DNA of 48,372 nucleotides. Source: Bacteroidota bacterium. GTDB taxonomy: Bacteria; Bacteroidota; Bacteroidia; Cytophagales; Cyclobacteriaceae. The translations under genes and the position numbers were made by a program. The notes below the pieces were generated by a model. That model ran no database searches, was not told the DNA's origin, and was given only the letters and a program-made list of their open reading frames with translations. This document shows, one piece after another, positions 8,667 to 16,530 of the stretch (position 1 is its first letter; each line of letters opens with the position of its first letter). The stretch covers positions 1-48,372 of the forward strand of contig JAEYWY010000027.1 in assembly GCA_023428695.1 (NCBI GenBank). Direction: 5' to 3'.

Positions 8667-9539
8667 ATGGGAAAGTATTCCATAAAAGAACTGGAACAGC
8701 TAAGCGGCATCAAAGCGCATACAATCCGTATCTGGGAAAAACGGCATGGAATCATTGCGCCGGCACGCACGCCTACAAATATCCGATATTACTCTGACGA
8801 TGACCTCAAGAAGATAATAAACGTGTCTCTGCTTAACAGCAATGGCGTAAAAATTTCGCGAATTGCTGATATGACCACGGAGCAACTTAACCAGAGAGTA
8901 CTTGAGTTAAGTGAAACACGAAACGATGCCGCGATACACATCGATCAGTTGGTCGTGGCCATGATCGACATGGTGGAGGAAGCTTTCGAAAAAATCCTCA
9001 ATACGTTAATCCTGCGTTATGGATTTGAAGACGCGATTACGACGGTGGTCTACCCTTTCCTGGAAAAGATTGGAATTCTCTGGCAAACGCATAATATATC
9101 GCCTGCCCACGAGCACTTTATTTCAAACCTGATCCGTCAAAAATTAATCGTTGCAATTGACGGACTGCCCATCCCTCCAAAAGATTCTGAAAAAGTAGTA
9201 TTGTATTTGCCGGAAGGCGAATTGCACGAAATTGGTTTGCTCTTCTTCCATTACCTCATCAGAAAGGCCTCGTTCAGGACATATTACCTCGGGCAGAGTG
9301 TGCCACATGCAGATTTGCTGAGCGTTTTCAAAGCTCACCAACCCCATTACATGGTTTCCTCGATCACAACATCTACCACGACTTCCGTTGAGGAATACCT
9401 GGAAATGCTTGGCCGGGATTTTCCAAAAACACCGATCCTGATTTCAGGCCAGCAGGTCCAAAAGTTTGACAGTGCGAGAGTAGGCAACATTCAGACCTTT
9501 CACAGGGCCGTCGAACTCCTTCAATTCCTTACTAAATAG
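8667..9539 (+). CDS. MerR-family regulator with B12-binding domain (CarH/LitR-like photoreceptor)
   Basis: 290 aa. Residues 1-70 are a MerR DNA-binding domain (YSIKELEQLSGIKAHTIRIWEKRHGI, then NIRYYSDDDL). Residues about 90-165 are the helical cap of a cobalamin-binding module with the Wx9EH signature (W139, E149, H150). Residues about 175-290 are the Rossmann B12 domain with ExHxxG (E185-L-H187-E-I-G190), where H187 is the expected lower cobalt ligand. Family knowledge: CarH/LitR proteins bind adenosylcobalamin in the dark, form tetramers that repress carotenoid genes, and fall apart in light. The residue after the Trp is Gln140; as I recall, Thermus CarH has a His there that binds cobalt after photolysis, so the photochemistry may differ. 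The pigment and photolyase operon starts 133 bp downstream on the same strand, its probable target. Light control is inferred. Confidence 0.9.
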   Translation: MGKYSIKELEQLSGIKAHTIRIWEKRHGIIAPARTPTNIRYYSDDDLKKIINVSLLNSNGVKISRIADMTTEQLNQRVLELSETRNDAAIHIDQLVVAMIDMVEEAFEKILNTLILRYGFEDAITTVVYPFLEKIGILWQTHNISPAHEHFISNLIRQKLIVAIDGLPIPPKDSEKVVLYLPEGELHEIGLLFFHYLIRKASFRTYYLGQSVPHADLLSVFKAHQPHYMVSSITTSTTTSVEEYLEMLGRDFPKTPILISGQQVQKFDSARVGNIQTFHRAVELLQFLTK

Positions 9540-9595
9540 CCGCTTGCCACCACGGCCGACAGGGCATTCATTTTGTTTATTCTTTTGTAATAAAT

Positions 9596-9638
9596 ATTAA
9601 ACGTTATTTGGGTATTACACGTTTGAACATTACTTTTG
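9596..9638 (+). promoter_or_regulatory. Bacteroidetes-type promoter of the pigment operon with overlapping direct repeat
   Basis: TTTG at 9607-9610 and TACTTTTG at 9631-9638 are separated by exactly 20 bp, a full match to the Bacteroidetes -33/-7 consensus (TTTG, TAnnTTTG). Transcription would begin near 9645, about 28 nt before the sigma-factor start. Lying over the -33 box and spacer are two near-identical 10-mers, ATTAAACGTT (9596-9605) and ATTACACGTT (9614-9623), 18 bp apart start to start. That placement suits an operator for the MerR/B12 regulator encoded just upstream (inference). Confidence 0.7.
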
Positions 9639-9672
9639 TTTAATAATTGATAATAATAAATCAACAAAATAT

Positions 9673-10176
9673 ATGACCACCTTGGAATTCAATTACCAGG
9701 TAGCAGGCATGAGAAACACACTTCGGGACTTTACCCGCCGGTTCACGCGCGACCGTGAGGAGTCGCTTGATCTTGTGCAGGATACGATCCTGAAAGCACT
9801 CACGTACCGTGACAAATTCCGTGACGACACCAACCTGAAGGCGTGGCTTTTTACCATTATGCGAAATACCTTCATCAATAATTACCGGAAGCACCAGCGA
9901 TCGAAAACAGCCAACGATACCTCAAAGGATCTTTTCCAACTCAATGTGGAAGAGCAACACACCTTCTGTCGGCCACATGAAAGCCTTGAGTTCAAAGAGA
10001 TCTGGAAAAACATGAACGGCATCAGAGAAGAGTTTATGATTCCCTTCAAAATGCATACGTCCGGGTACAAGTATCATGAGATTGCCGGGCATCTCGGGTT
10101 GCCGATTGGTACAGTGAAGAACCGGATATTTCATGCACGAAAAGAAATCCAGAAGAAATTGCATGGTTATAATTAA
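9673..10176 (+). CDS. ECF-type RNA polymerase sigma factor
   Basis: 167 aa with the two conserved ECF regions. Sigma-2 is residues about 20-78 (EESLDLVQDTILKALTYRD, LKAWLFTIMRNTFINNYRK). Sigma-4 has a helix-turn-helix at about 131-155 (GYKYHEIAGHLGLPIGTVKNRIFHARKEI). It is the first gene of the pigment operon, directly after the B12-binding regulator and its candidate operator. No anti-sigma gene is adjacent, which fits control at the level of its own transcription. The arrangement recalls LitR-LitS of actinomycetes, where a B12 regulator controls a sigma factor for carotenoid genes; here that link is inferred from order only. The ATG at 9673 is 24 nt before crtI on the downstream side (10176 to 10201). 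Confidence 0.92.
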   Translation: MTTLEFNYQVAGMRNTLRDFTRRFTRDREESLDLVQDTILKALTYRDKFRDDTNLKAWLFTIMRNTFINNYRKHQRSKTANDTSKDLFQLNVEEQHTFCRPHESLEFKEIWKNMNGIREEFMIPFKMHTSGYKYHEIAGHLGLPIGTVKNRIFHARKEIQKKLHGYN

Positions 10177-10200
10177 CTTCCGTCTGGCAATGGAAAGAAC

Positions 10201-11703
10201 ATGACGCGGATTGCGGTCATCGGTTCCGGTTTTGCCGGGTTATCTGCCGCGTGCTTTCTGGCGCGTGAAGGAACCGACGTGACGGTCTTCGAAAAGAATG
10301 AATCACCCGGAGGGCGCGCAAGATCATTCACTGCTTCAGGCTTTACTTTTGACATGGGCCCAAGCTGGTACTGGATGCCCGACGTATTTGAGAAATTCTT
10401 CGCCTCCTTCGGGAAAAAACCTTCAGATTACTATTCACTCGAAAGACTTGATCCCTCCTACCGGATCGTATACGGTAGTGACGAAACACTCGACATACCA
10501 GCAGGAGTAGAGGCACTCAAGCAACTTTTCGAATCCACCGAACCCGGAAGCGCTCTCAAGCTTACCAGGTTTCTTGAAGAAAGCCGGTTCAAGTATAACA
10601 TCGGGATACATGACCTCGTGTACAAGCCCGGACTTTCCATGACTGAACTGATGGATGTGCAATTAATGAAAGGCGTGCTTCGGTTACACGTCTTTCAATC
10701 ACTTTCGTCTTATGTGAGAAAGTTCTTTAAGGATCCCCGGCTCGTTCAGTTGCTGGAGTTCCCGGTACTGTTTCTTGGCTCCACCCCCGAGCGTACTCCC
10801 GCGTTATACAGCCTCATGAATTACGCCGACATGGCACTCGGCACGTGGTATCCTCGTGGCGGAATGAACCAGGTAATCAAGGCGATGGTTACGCTGGCCG
10901 AATCGCTGGGCGTGAGATTCAGCTACAACAGTGCGGTGCAACAAATTGAATTAAATCATCATAAGGCTAAGGGCCTTGTGGTAAATGGCGTGTTTGAACC
11001 ATTTGATTACATCATAGCCGGAGCAGACTATCATCACGTCGAACAGGAACTGTTGCCGGAAACGCATCGGCGATACACAGCCAACTATTGGGCCACCCGC
11101 ACGCTGGCGCCGTCGAGCCTGATCTTCTACCTCGGCATTGACAAAAAAATCCCGAGCCTTCTGCATCATACACTATTCTTCGACCGTGATTTCAAACTTC
11201 ACGCAAAAGAAATCTACGACACACCACAGTGGCCGTCATCACCTCAGTTCTATATCTCCTGTCCTTCAAAAACGGATGACACCGTTGCCCCTCATGGTAT
11301 GGAGAACCTTTTTATTCTAATTCCCGTGGCAACGGGACTGGAAGATTCAAATGAAATCCGGGAGCGTTATTTCGACCAGGTGATGACACGTCTCGAAGCA
11401 CACACCGGCGAAAACATTCGTGAACACATTGTTTACAAACGCAGTTACGCCCATCGTGATTTTATAAAAGACTACAACGCATTCAGAGGTAATGCATACG
11501 GGCTTGCCAACACACTAAGACAAACGGCAAATCTTAAGCCGTCGATTCTAAACAAAAAGGTTCCGAACTTGTTTTATACGGGCCAGCTGACTGTGCCCGG
11601 ACCCGGAGTGCCTCCGTCAATCATTTCGGGTGAAGTTGTCGCGCGCGAGGTTTTACGCAGGAAACTGAAACACCAAACCGATCCATATGAAGGAAATTTT
11701 TGA
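10201..11703 (+). CDS. crtI: Phytoene desaturase CrtI
   Basis: 500-aa FAD-dependent desaturase that introduces double bonds into phytoene to give lycopene, acting at the membrane. The N-terminal dinucleotide-binding motif is GSGFAG (8-13) followed by FEKNESPGGRARSF. The GPSWYWMPDVFEKFF stretch and the C-terminal FYTGQLTVPGPGVPPSIISGE are characteristic of bacterial CrtI and place it in the four-step desaturase group. The length is normal. It begins 24 nt after the sigma factor, and its end overlaps crtB by 17 nt, indicating translational coupling. It is the only crtI-type gene in the window; Bacteroidetes often carry further homologues for ketolation or extra desaturation, so the final pigment cannot be fixed. 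Confidence 0.95.
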   Translation: MTRIAVIGSGFAGLSAACFLAREGTDVTVFEKNESPGGRARSFTASGFTFDMGPSWYWMPDVFEKFFASFGKKPSDYYSLERLDPSYRIVYGSDETLDIPAGVEALKQLFESTEPGSALKLTRFLEESRFKYNIGIHDLVYKPGLSMTELMDVQLMKGVLRLHVFQSLSSYVRKFFKDPRLVQLLEFPVLFLGSTPERTPALYSLMNYADMALGTWYPRGGMNQVIKAMVTLAESLGVRFSYNSAVQQIELNHHKAKGLVVNGVFEPFDYIIAGADYHHVEQELLPETHRRYTANYWATRTLAPSSLIFYLGIDKKIPSLLHHTLFFDRDFKLHAKEIYDTPQWPSSPQFYISCPSKTDDTVAPHGMENLFILIPVATGLEDSNEIRERYFDQVMTRLEAHTGENIREHIVYKRSYAHRDFIKDYNAFRGNAYGLANTLRQTANLKPSILNKKVPNLFYTGQLTVPGPGVPPSIISGEVVAREVLRRKLKHQTDPYEGNF

Positions 11704-12523
11704 CACCGTGTCGATCCGCTGCAGCCGCCTTACTACAAGGGCGTATAGCACGTCGTTTTCGCTGGGAATTCGCTGCCTTGATCGTAGGATTCAGGATCCG
11801 ATTTTCGCAGTCTACGGATTTGTTCGTTTCGCCGATGAAATTGTCGACACGTTTCACGACTACGACAAGCAGGAACTCCTGCAACGCTTTCGCACCGATA
11901 CATTCAACGCCATCGCCGATGGCATAAGCCTTAATCCAATACTGCAATCCTTTCAGGACACCGTGAACCGCTATAAGATCGAGCACGCGCTCATTGATCG
12001 GTTTCTCAAGAGTATGGAAATGGATCTGCATTATCAGACTCACGATGAACAGAGTTTCAAAGCCTATATTCTGGGATCCGCCGAAGTAGTTGGACTGATG
12101 TGCCTGACTGTCTTCTGTGAAAATGACAGAAATCTCTACGAAAAGTTAAAGCCGTATGCCATGAGCCTTGGCGCGGCTTTTCAGAAAATCAATTTTCTCA
12201 GGGACCTGAATGCAGATTTTGTCGGTCTTGGGCGGTTGTATTTCCCCGGTGTGGATATGACAAAATTCAACGATGAGACAAAGGCAGCGATCGAAAAAAG
12301 CATCCACGATGATTTCCAACACGCATATATTGGCATCAAACAACTTCCCCGTTGCGCGCGGCTCGGTGTTTATGTCGCGTACGTCTATTATCTTGCGCTT
12401 TTTAAGAAAATCAGGAATACTCCTTCGCACAAAGTTTTGAAAGCGCGTATTCGCATTCCGAATCCGCACAAGGCCCAGTTGCTCGCGTATTCCTATTTTA
12501 AACACCAATTGAATCTCATTTAA
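11687..12523 (+). CDS. crtB: Phytoene/squalene synthase family, phytoene synthase CrtB
   Basis: 278-aa all-helical prenyltransferase that condenses two geranylgeranyl diphosphates head to head to phytoene. Both Mg-diphosphate motifs are present: FADEIVD with D50-x3-D54, and NFLRDLNAD with D173-x3-D177, followed by GRLYFP, typical of CrtB. The YSTSFSLG stretch near the N-terminus (20-27) is also conserved. The start overlaps the end of crtI by 17 nt, and its stop overlaps the idi start by one base (TAATG). Squalene synthase is the alternative, but the surrounding crtI, crtZ and cyclase genes make phytoene synthase far more likely. Confidence 0.95.
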   Translation: MKEIFDTVSIRCSRLTTRAYSTSFSLGIRCLDRRIQDPIFAVYGFVRFADEIVDTFHDYDKQELLQRFRTDTFNAIADGISLNPILQSFQDTVNRYKIEHALIDRFLKSMEMDLHYQTHDEQSFKAYILGSAEVVGLMCLTVFCENDRNLYEKLKPYAMSLGAAFQKINFLRDLNADFVGLGRLYFPGVDMTKFNDETKAAIEKSIHDDFQHAYIGIKQLPRCARLGVYVAYVYYLALFKKIRNTPSHKVLKARIRIPNPHKAQLLAYSYFKHQLNLI

Positions 12524-13035
12524 TGGATCAGGTTATACTTGTGGACGAAAATGACAACGTTGTCGGCAGTATGGACAAACTGGAGGCCCATGTAAAGGGT
12601 ATTCTTCATCGTGCATTTTCTGTTTTGATTTTCAACAGCCGGGGCGAGATGCTGATTCAAAAGCGGGCGAAGGACAAGTATCACAGCGGCGGCCTTTGGA
12701 CAAACGCGTGCTGTAGTCACCCGATGCCCGGCGAATCAATGGAGGCCGCTACAAAACGTCGCCTTCGTGAAGAAATGGGAATCGAAACCACCACAACCTA
12801 TGCTTACAAGTTTATTTACCGCGCCCCGCTCGATAAAAATCTTATTGAACACGAACTCGATCACGTGTTCGTCGGAACATTTGATGGAGAACCGGAAATA
12901 AATGTAAACGAAGTTGAAGGGTGGAAATACGTTTCGCTTGATGACCTGAAGAAAGACGTTCGCGAACATCCGGAAAACTTCACCCACTGGTTCAAGCTTA
13001 TTCTCGAACACGCCGAACTGAACCACGTCGTTTAA
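12523..13035 (+). CDS. idi: Isopentenyl-diphosphate delta-isomerase, type 1
   Basis: 170-aa Nudix-fold enzyme that interconverts isopentenyl and dimethylallyl diphosphate, feeding the prenyl chain for carotenoids. Motifs: LHRAFSVLIFN (28-38), WTNACCSHP with catalytic Cys64 (59-67), a degenerate Nudix helix ESMEAATKRRLREEMGI (71-87), and the second catalytic Glu in HELDHVF (110-116, Glu111). The normal type 1 length excludes the flavin-dependent type 2. Its ATG shares one base with the crtB stop. Having idi inside the pigment operon suggests that precursor supply is raised together with pigment synthesis. GGPP synthase (crtE) is missing from the operon. Confidence 0.95.
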   Translation: MDQVILVDENDNVVGSMDKLEAHVKGILHRAFSVLIFNSRGEMLIQKRAKDKYHSGGLWTNACCSHPMPGESMEAATKRRLREEMGIETTTTYAYKFIYRAPLDKNLIEHELDHVFVGTFDGEPEINVNEVEGWKYVSLDDLKKDVREHPENFTHWFKLILEHAELNHVV

Positions 13036-13053
13036 ATCCGACACCGTCCTCCG

Positions 13054-14376
13054 TTGACTTTCAATATTGAACTTGCAAAAAAACTGATTACGCCGGACGT
13101 AACGGTTTACTGGATGCGTCGCGATCTGCGTATTAGTGACAACGCAGCGTTGTACCATGCACTTCGCGAAAACAGACGGGTCGTACCCCTGTTCATATTT
13201 GATACCAATATTCTCGATGCGCTCGAAGACAAGGATGACCGACGGGTTGGATTTATTCACCATGCCCTTCATGAAGTCCATGTTCAGTTGCAGAAACACA
13301 ATTCCTCCGTATTAGTACTCTACGGAAATCCAATTGAGATTTTCAGGAATTTGCATCCACGGAACGTATATGCGAACACGGACTATGAATCATTTGCGCT
13401 AAAGCGCGATGGTGAAATCGCGGGTGAGCTTAAGTCCAGAGGTATTGTCTTTCATTCGTATAAAGATCACGTAATCTTTCACCGGGACGAGGTGGTAAAG
13501 AATGACAGAAAACCATACACCGTTTTCACTCCTTACAGCAACCAATGGAAAAACAGACTCACACCTTTTTTTCTGAAGGCGTATCCGACCGAGAGATATT
13601 TCCAATCCCTTTTCGATTCACAACCGCTTCCCATTCCCTCGCTTTCCGAAATGGGATTTACTTCGAATAACATCGCGTATCCGGAACGCAGTATTCCGCT
13701 TAGAGTCATCAGGAAGTACGATCAAACACGAGATTTTCCGTCGATGCGGGGCACTTCACGACTTGGAATACACCTTCGGTTTGGAACAGTAAGCATCAGA
13801 AAGCTCGTGGCTATAGCCCTGGAAACAAATGAGACCTGGCTGAACGAACTCATCTGGCGGGAATTTTACAGCATGATCTTGTGGCATTTTCCACACGTTG
13901 AATTTAGTGCGTTCAAACCCATGTACGATAACATCCGCTGGCGGAACGATGAAGCGGAATTCAAGCGATGGTGCGAAGGAACAACGGGATATCCACTGGT
14001 AGACGCAGGCATGCGGGAATTAAACGCCACTGGTTTTATGCACAACAGAGTTCGTATGGTAGCCGCAAGTTTTCTCACACGGCATCTTTTGATTGACTGG
14101 CGCTGGGGCGAGGCATACTTCGCACGACACCTCCTCGACTACGAACTGGCTTCAAACAATGGCGGCTGGCAATGGGCAGCAGGTTGTGGTTGTGACGCGG
14201 CACCGTATTTCAGAATTTTTAATCCTCTCCTTCAACAAAAGAAATTCGACCCCGAATTGAGGTACATACGCAAATGGATCCCCGAACTTGATTCACCTGA
14301 ATACCCGTTGCCAATTGTCCCGCATGAGTATGCGCGTCAACGTGCCTTGCGTGTGTACAAACAGGCAGTCTCATAA
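13054..14376 (+). CDS. phr: Deoxyribodipyrimidine photolyase (cryptochrome/photolyase family)
   Basis: 440 aa. The N-terminal antenna domain starts with VYWMRRDLRISDN (18-30) and contains VPLFIFDTNIL. The C-terminal FAD domain has GIHLRFGTVSIR, ELIWREFY, GYPLVDAGMRELNATGFMHNRVRM and LASNNGGWQWAAGCGCDAAPYFRIFNP. These residues match class I CPD photolyases that use blue light to split pyrimidine dimers. I chose the TTG at 13054, 18 nt after the idi stop; the next in-frame ATG is inside the conserved WMRRDLR motif and would cut the domain. Photolyase in a carotenoid operon fits a joint light-protection regulon, as known for CarH/LitR targets. Confidence 0.94.
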   Translation: MTFNIELAKKLITPDVTVYWMRRDLRISDNAALYHALRENRRVVPLFIFDTNILDALEDKDDRRVGFIHHALHEVHVQLQKHNSSVLVLYGNPIEIFRNLHPRNVYANTDYESFALKRDGEIAGELKSRGIVFHSYKDHVIFHRDEVVKNDRKPYTVFTPYSNQWKNRLTPFFLKAYPTERYFQSLFDSQPLPIPSLSEMGFTSNNIAYPERSIPLRVIRKYDQTRDFPSMRGTSRLGIHLRFGTVSIRKLVAIALETNETWLNELIWREFYSMILWHFPHVEFSAFKPMYDNIRWRNDEAEFKRWCEGTTGYPLVDAGMRELNATGFMHNRVRMVAASFLTRHLLIDWRWGEAYFARHLLDYELASNNGGWQWAAGCGCDAAPYFRIFNPLLQQKKFDPELRYIRKWIPELDSPEYPLPIVPHEYARQRALRVYKQAVS

Positions 14377-14425
14377 ACAATACGAAAGGCCGGAAACATT
14401 TCGGACCTTCTGTTGTTCTTCGATC

Positions 14426-14914
14426 ATGAAAGTGTACACACTCCGGCGTAAACAATTTCTGCCGATTGGTATCGAAGAGGCATGGGCATTTTTTTCCACG
14501 CCCGCCAACCTCAGCCGGATCACACCGACTTACATGAAATTCCGGATCATCCATGCATCCGGAAATGGCTCTATGTTCTGTGGTCAAATCATCCGATATC
14601 GTTTGTTTGTCCTTCCGTTAGTGCCCTGGCACTGGACTACTGAAATTACATACGTTAAGGAACCGCATTGTTTTATTGATGAACAAATGGCCGGGCCGTA
14701 TACATTATGGCAGCACCGACACAATTTTGATCCGGTAGACGGTGGCGTTGAAATGTCCGACGAAGTCAGGTATGCAGTACCCTTCGGATTTATCGGACAC
14801 ATTATTAACGGGTTATTGATTCGGCGCCAGCTAAACCGTATTTTTGAGTACCGGTTTAATGTGCTGGAGGAAATATTTTCAAAGAACAGAATGGATTTGG
14901 GGAAAACCGCGTAA
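14426..14914 (+). CDS. SRPBCC/START-like ligand-binding protein
   Basis: 162-aa soluble protein of the SRPBCC helix-grip fold. It has an N-terminal strand (KVYTLRRKQFLPI), then EEAWAFFSTPANLSRITP, central strands (WHWTTEITYVKEPHCFIDEQ, GPYTLWQHRHNFDPVDGGVEMSDEVRYAVPFG) and a long C-terminal helix (LNRIFEYRFNVLEEIF). Members of this group are common beside photolyase and carotenoid genes in Bacteroidetes, but the ligand is unknown. The open frame extends to 14288, yet the ATG at 14426 gives the proper domain start and a 49-nt gap after the photolyase; the upstream extension overlaps the photolyase in another frame. A role in carrying a hydrophobic pigment or precursor is speculation. Confidence 0.85.
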   Translation: MKVYTLRRKQFLPIGIEEAWAFFSTPANLSRITPTYMKFRIIHASGNGSMFCGQIIRYRLFVLPLVPWHWTTEITYVKEPHCFIDEQMAGPYTLWQHRHNFDPVDGGVEMSDEVRYAVPFGFIGHIINGLLIRRQLNRIFEYRFNVLEEIFSKNRMDLGKTA

Positions 14915-14920
14915 CGAACC

Positions 14921-15415
14921 ATGGACATTACAACAATCCTGCTTTGCGCACTCATCTCCATCGGCACGTTTCTCTTTTGGGAGTTCGTGGCATGGTTCAC
15001 GCACAAGTATATCATGCATGGTTTTCTGTGGAGCTGGCACAAGTCACATCATACCGTTCACAATCACGCGGTTGAAAAAAATGATTTATTTGCCCTAGTC
15101 TTCAGCATACCTTCGATTGCAGTCTTTTATTACTTTTCGCTCGTGGAGTACAACCCTTACATGCTTGCAGTTGGCTTCGGGATTTTTCTGTATGGATTGT
15201 TCTACCTGATCTTCCATGACATCATCGTTCACCAACGGATTCGCTGGCGGCCATCACGACGGAGCCGATATCTGCAACGGATGATACACGCACATTACGT
15301 ACACCACAGCAAACATTCAAGGGACGGGTGCGAAGCTTTCGGCTTTTTATACGCTCCCAAAAAATACGAACCGAAGAATTTTTCATTTAAAAAAGACCGT
15401 CAGGCAACGCAATAG
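14921..15415 (+). CDS. crtZ: Beta-carotene hydroxylase CrtZ (fatty acid hydroxylase superfamily)
   Basis: 164-aa membrane di-iron hydroxylase. Four histidine motifs are complete: HKYIMH (28-33), HKSHH (40-44), HDIIVH (99-104) and HAHYVHH (123-129), with hydrophobic membrane segments around residues 4-25 and 57-98. CrtZ adds 3-hydroxyl groups to the beta rings, turning beta-carotene into zeaxanthin. It starts 6 nt after the SRPBCC gene and is followed 4 nt later by the lycopene cyclase, so all three are cotranscribed. Length is typical for bacterial CrtZ. Confidence 0.94.
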   Translation: MDITTILLCALISIGTFLFWEFVAWFTHKYIMHGFLWSWHKSHHTVHNHAVEKNDLFALVFSIPSIAVFYYFSLVEYNPYMLAVGFGIFLYGLFYLIFHDIIVHQRIRWRPSRRSRYLQRMIHAHYVHHSKHSRDGCEAFGFLYAPKKYEPKNFSFKKDRQATQ

Positions 15416-15419
15416 AACA

Positions 15420-16133
15420 TTGAATCCAAAATACCTGTACCTGGCACTGGACCTTTTTTCAGTGTCTATCCCTCTGATTGCAAGTTTTTACCCCAAGGCG
15501 CCCTTTTATCGGACATGGCGTTCGTTGTGGATCGCAATCCTGTTACCTGCGATTTTATTCCTGGTATGGGATGAACTCTTCACGCGTGCCGGCATCTGGG
15601 GATTTAACCCGGACTACCTAACCGGTATCTATATCGGATCGCTGCCTCTTGAGGAGATTCTTTTTTTTATCTGCATCCCCTACGCGTGTGTGTTCACATA
15701 CTTCGCGATGAACTACCTGATCGAAAAAGACGTGCTTTGGGCATCTCACGAAATAATCACCAGCGTGTTGATTATCTTCCTGCTTGTCTCAGGTTTGTAC
15801 AACATAGAGAAGGCATATACTGCGACGACATTTATGCTTTTGGCGATCTTTCTGGCTTACGAATTACTGAAGCGCAGGGTACGATACACGGGGCGATTTT
15901 ATGTAGCGTTTGCAGTCATCCTCATACCATTTTTTCTCATTAACGGTATACTCACCGGATCCTTCATTCCTGATGAAGTGGTGTGGTACGACAATACACA
16001 CAACCTCGGGATCCGACTTGGCACTATTCCGGTAGAAGACGTTTTTTACGGGATGCTGCTGCTCATGCTGAATGTCAGCATTTATGACCGTCTCCAATCA
16101 CGACAAAACCGAAAAGAAAAGGCGCTTAAATAA
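15420..16133 (+). CDS. Lycopene cyclase, CrtYcd-type (two fused lycopene cyclase domains)
   Basis: 237-aa polytopic membrane protein with about six or seven helices and an internal duplication. The first half ends WDELFTRAGIWGFNP...PLEEILFF (PLEE 76-79). The second half repeats the pattern with FFLINGILTGSFIP...GTIPVEDVFYG (PVED 204-207). This is the single-chain form of the heterodimeric CrtYc/CrtYd cyclase known from Bacteroidetes and archaea, unrelated to FAD-dependent CrtY; it closes beta rings on lycopene. The start is TTG at 15420 (MNPKYLYLALD), 4 nt after the crtZ stop; no ATG is available before the first helix. It is the last gene of the operon. Confidence 0.92.
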   Translation: MNPKYLYLALDLFSVSIPLIASFYPKAPFYRTWRSLWIAILLPAILFLVWDELFTRAGIWGFNPDYLTGIYIGSLPLEEILFFICIPYACVFTYFAMNYLIEKDVLWASHEIITSVLIIFLLVSGLYNIEKAYTATTFMLLAIFLAYELLKRRVRYTGRFYVAFAVILIPFFLINGILTGSFIPDEVVWYDNTHNLGIRLGTIPVEDVFYGMLLLMLNVSIYDRLQSRQNRKEKALK

Positions 16134-16154
16134 GGACCTCGGTTTCCCGAAGAA

Positions 16155-16439
16155 TTATTTCTTCACTTCACCAGACTTCACTTCCTTTGCGGCACGCCTG
16201 CGAGTTTCATTCTTTGCCCCTGAAAGCGCTTTATTCATCAACTTCTCGGCTTTCCTCTGCTTTCTTGCTTCCTTTTTCAGTATATCCGAATAAATCGCAG
16301 CAACCTCTTTTGATTGTTTTGCGACAACCTTTCGGATTTTTTTTGACGGCTGCGGAAGATCCAGACTTGTTAGCGAGTTCAGGAAAACTTCAGTCAGCTT
16401 GTTTTTCAAAACTTTCTTTGATGTTTTTTCAGCGTTCAT
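16155..16439 (-). CDS. Small lysine-rich hypothetical protein
   Basis: 94 aa, very basic, almost entirely predicted helical, without signal peptide or membrane segment. The C-terminal half is dense in Lys, Arg and Ala (KKEARKQRKAEKLMNKAL), suggesting nucleic-acid binding, although no named family is recognised. It is convergent with the pigment operon, 21 bp from its stop, and lies 91 bp downstream of the FtsX permease on the same strand. Codon pattern and composition favour a real gene over its antisense frames. Confidence 0.6.
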   Translation of the reverse strand: MNAEKTSKKVLKNKLTEVFLNSLTSLDLPQPSKKIRKVVAKQSKEVAAIYSDILKKEARKQRKAEKLMNKALSGAKNETRRRAAKEVKSGEVKK

Positions 16440-16530
16440 TGTTGCACGGTTTGAACGTGAAAATAGGTATAATGATGTTTACCTCGTTCGACTTAACAAA
16501 AACTTAATATGCGAACATTCTGAATTGAGT

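Noticed and set aside
16187..16507. 106-codon plus-strand frame after the lycopene cyclase
   Set aside because: It is antisense to the lysine-rich protein, whose composition is more protein-like, and it has no upstream coupling to the operon.
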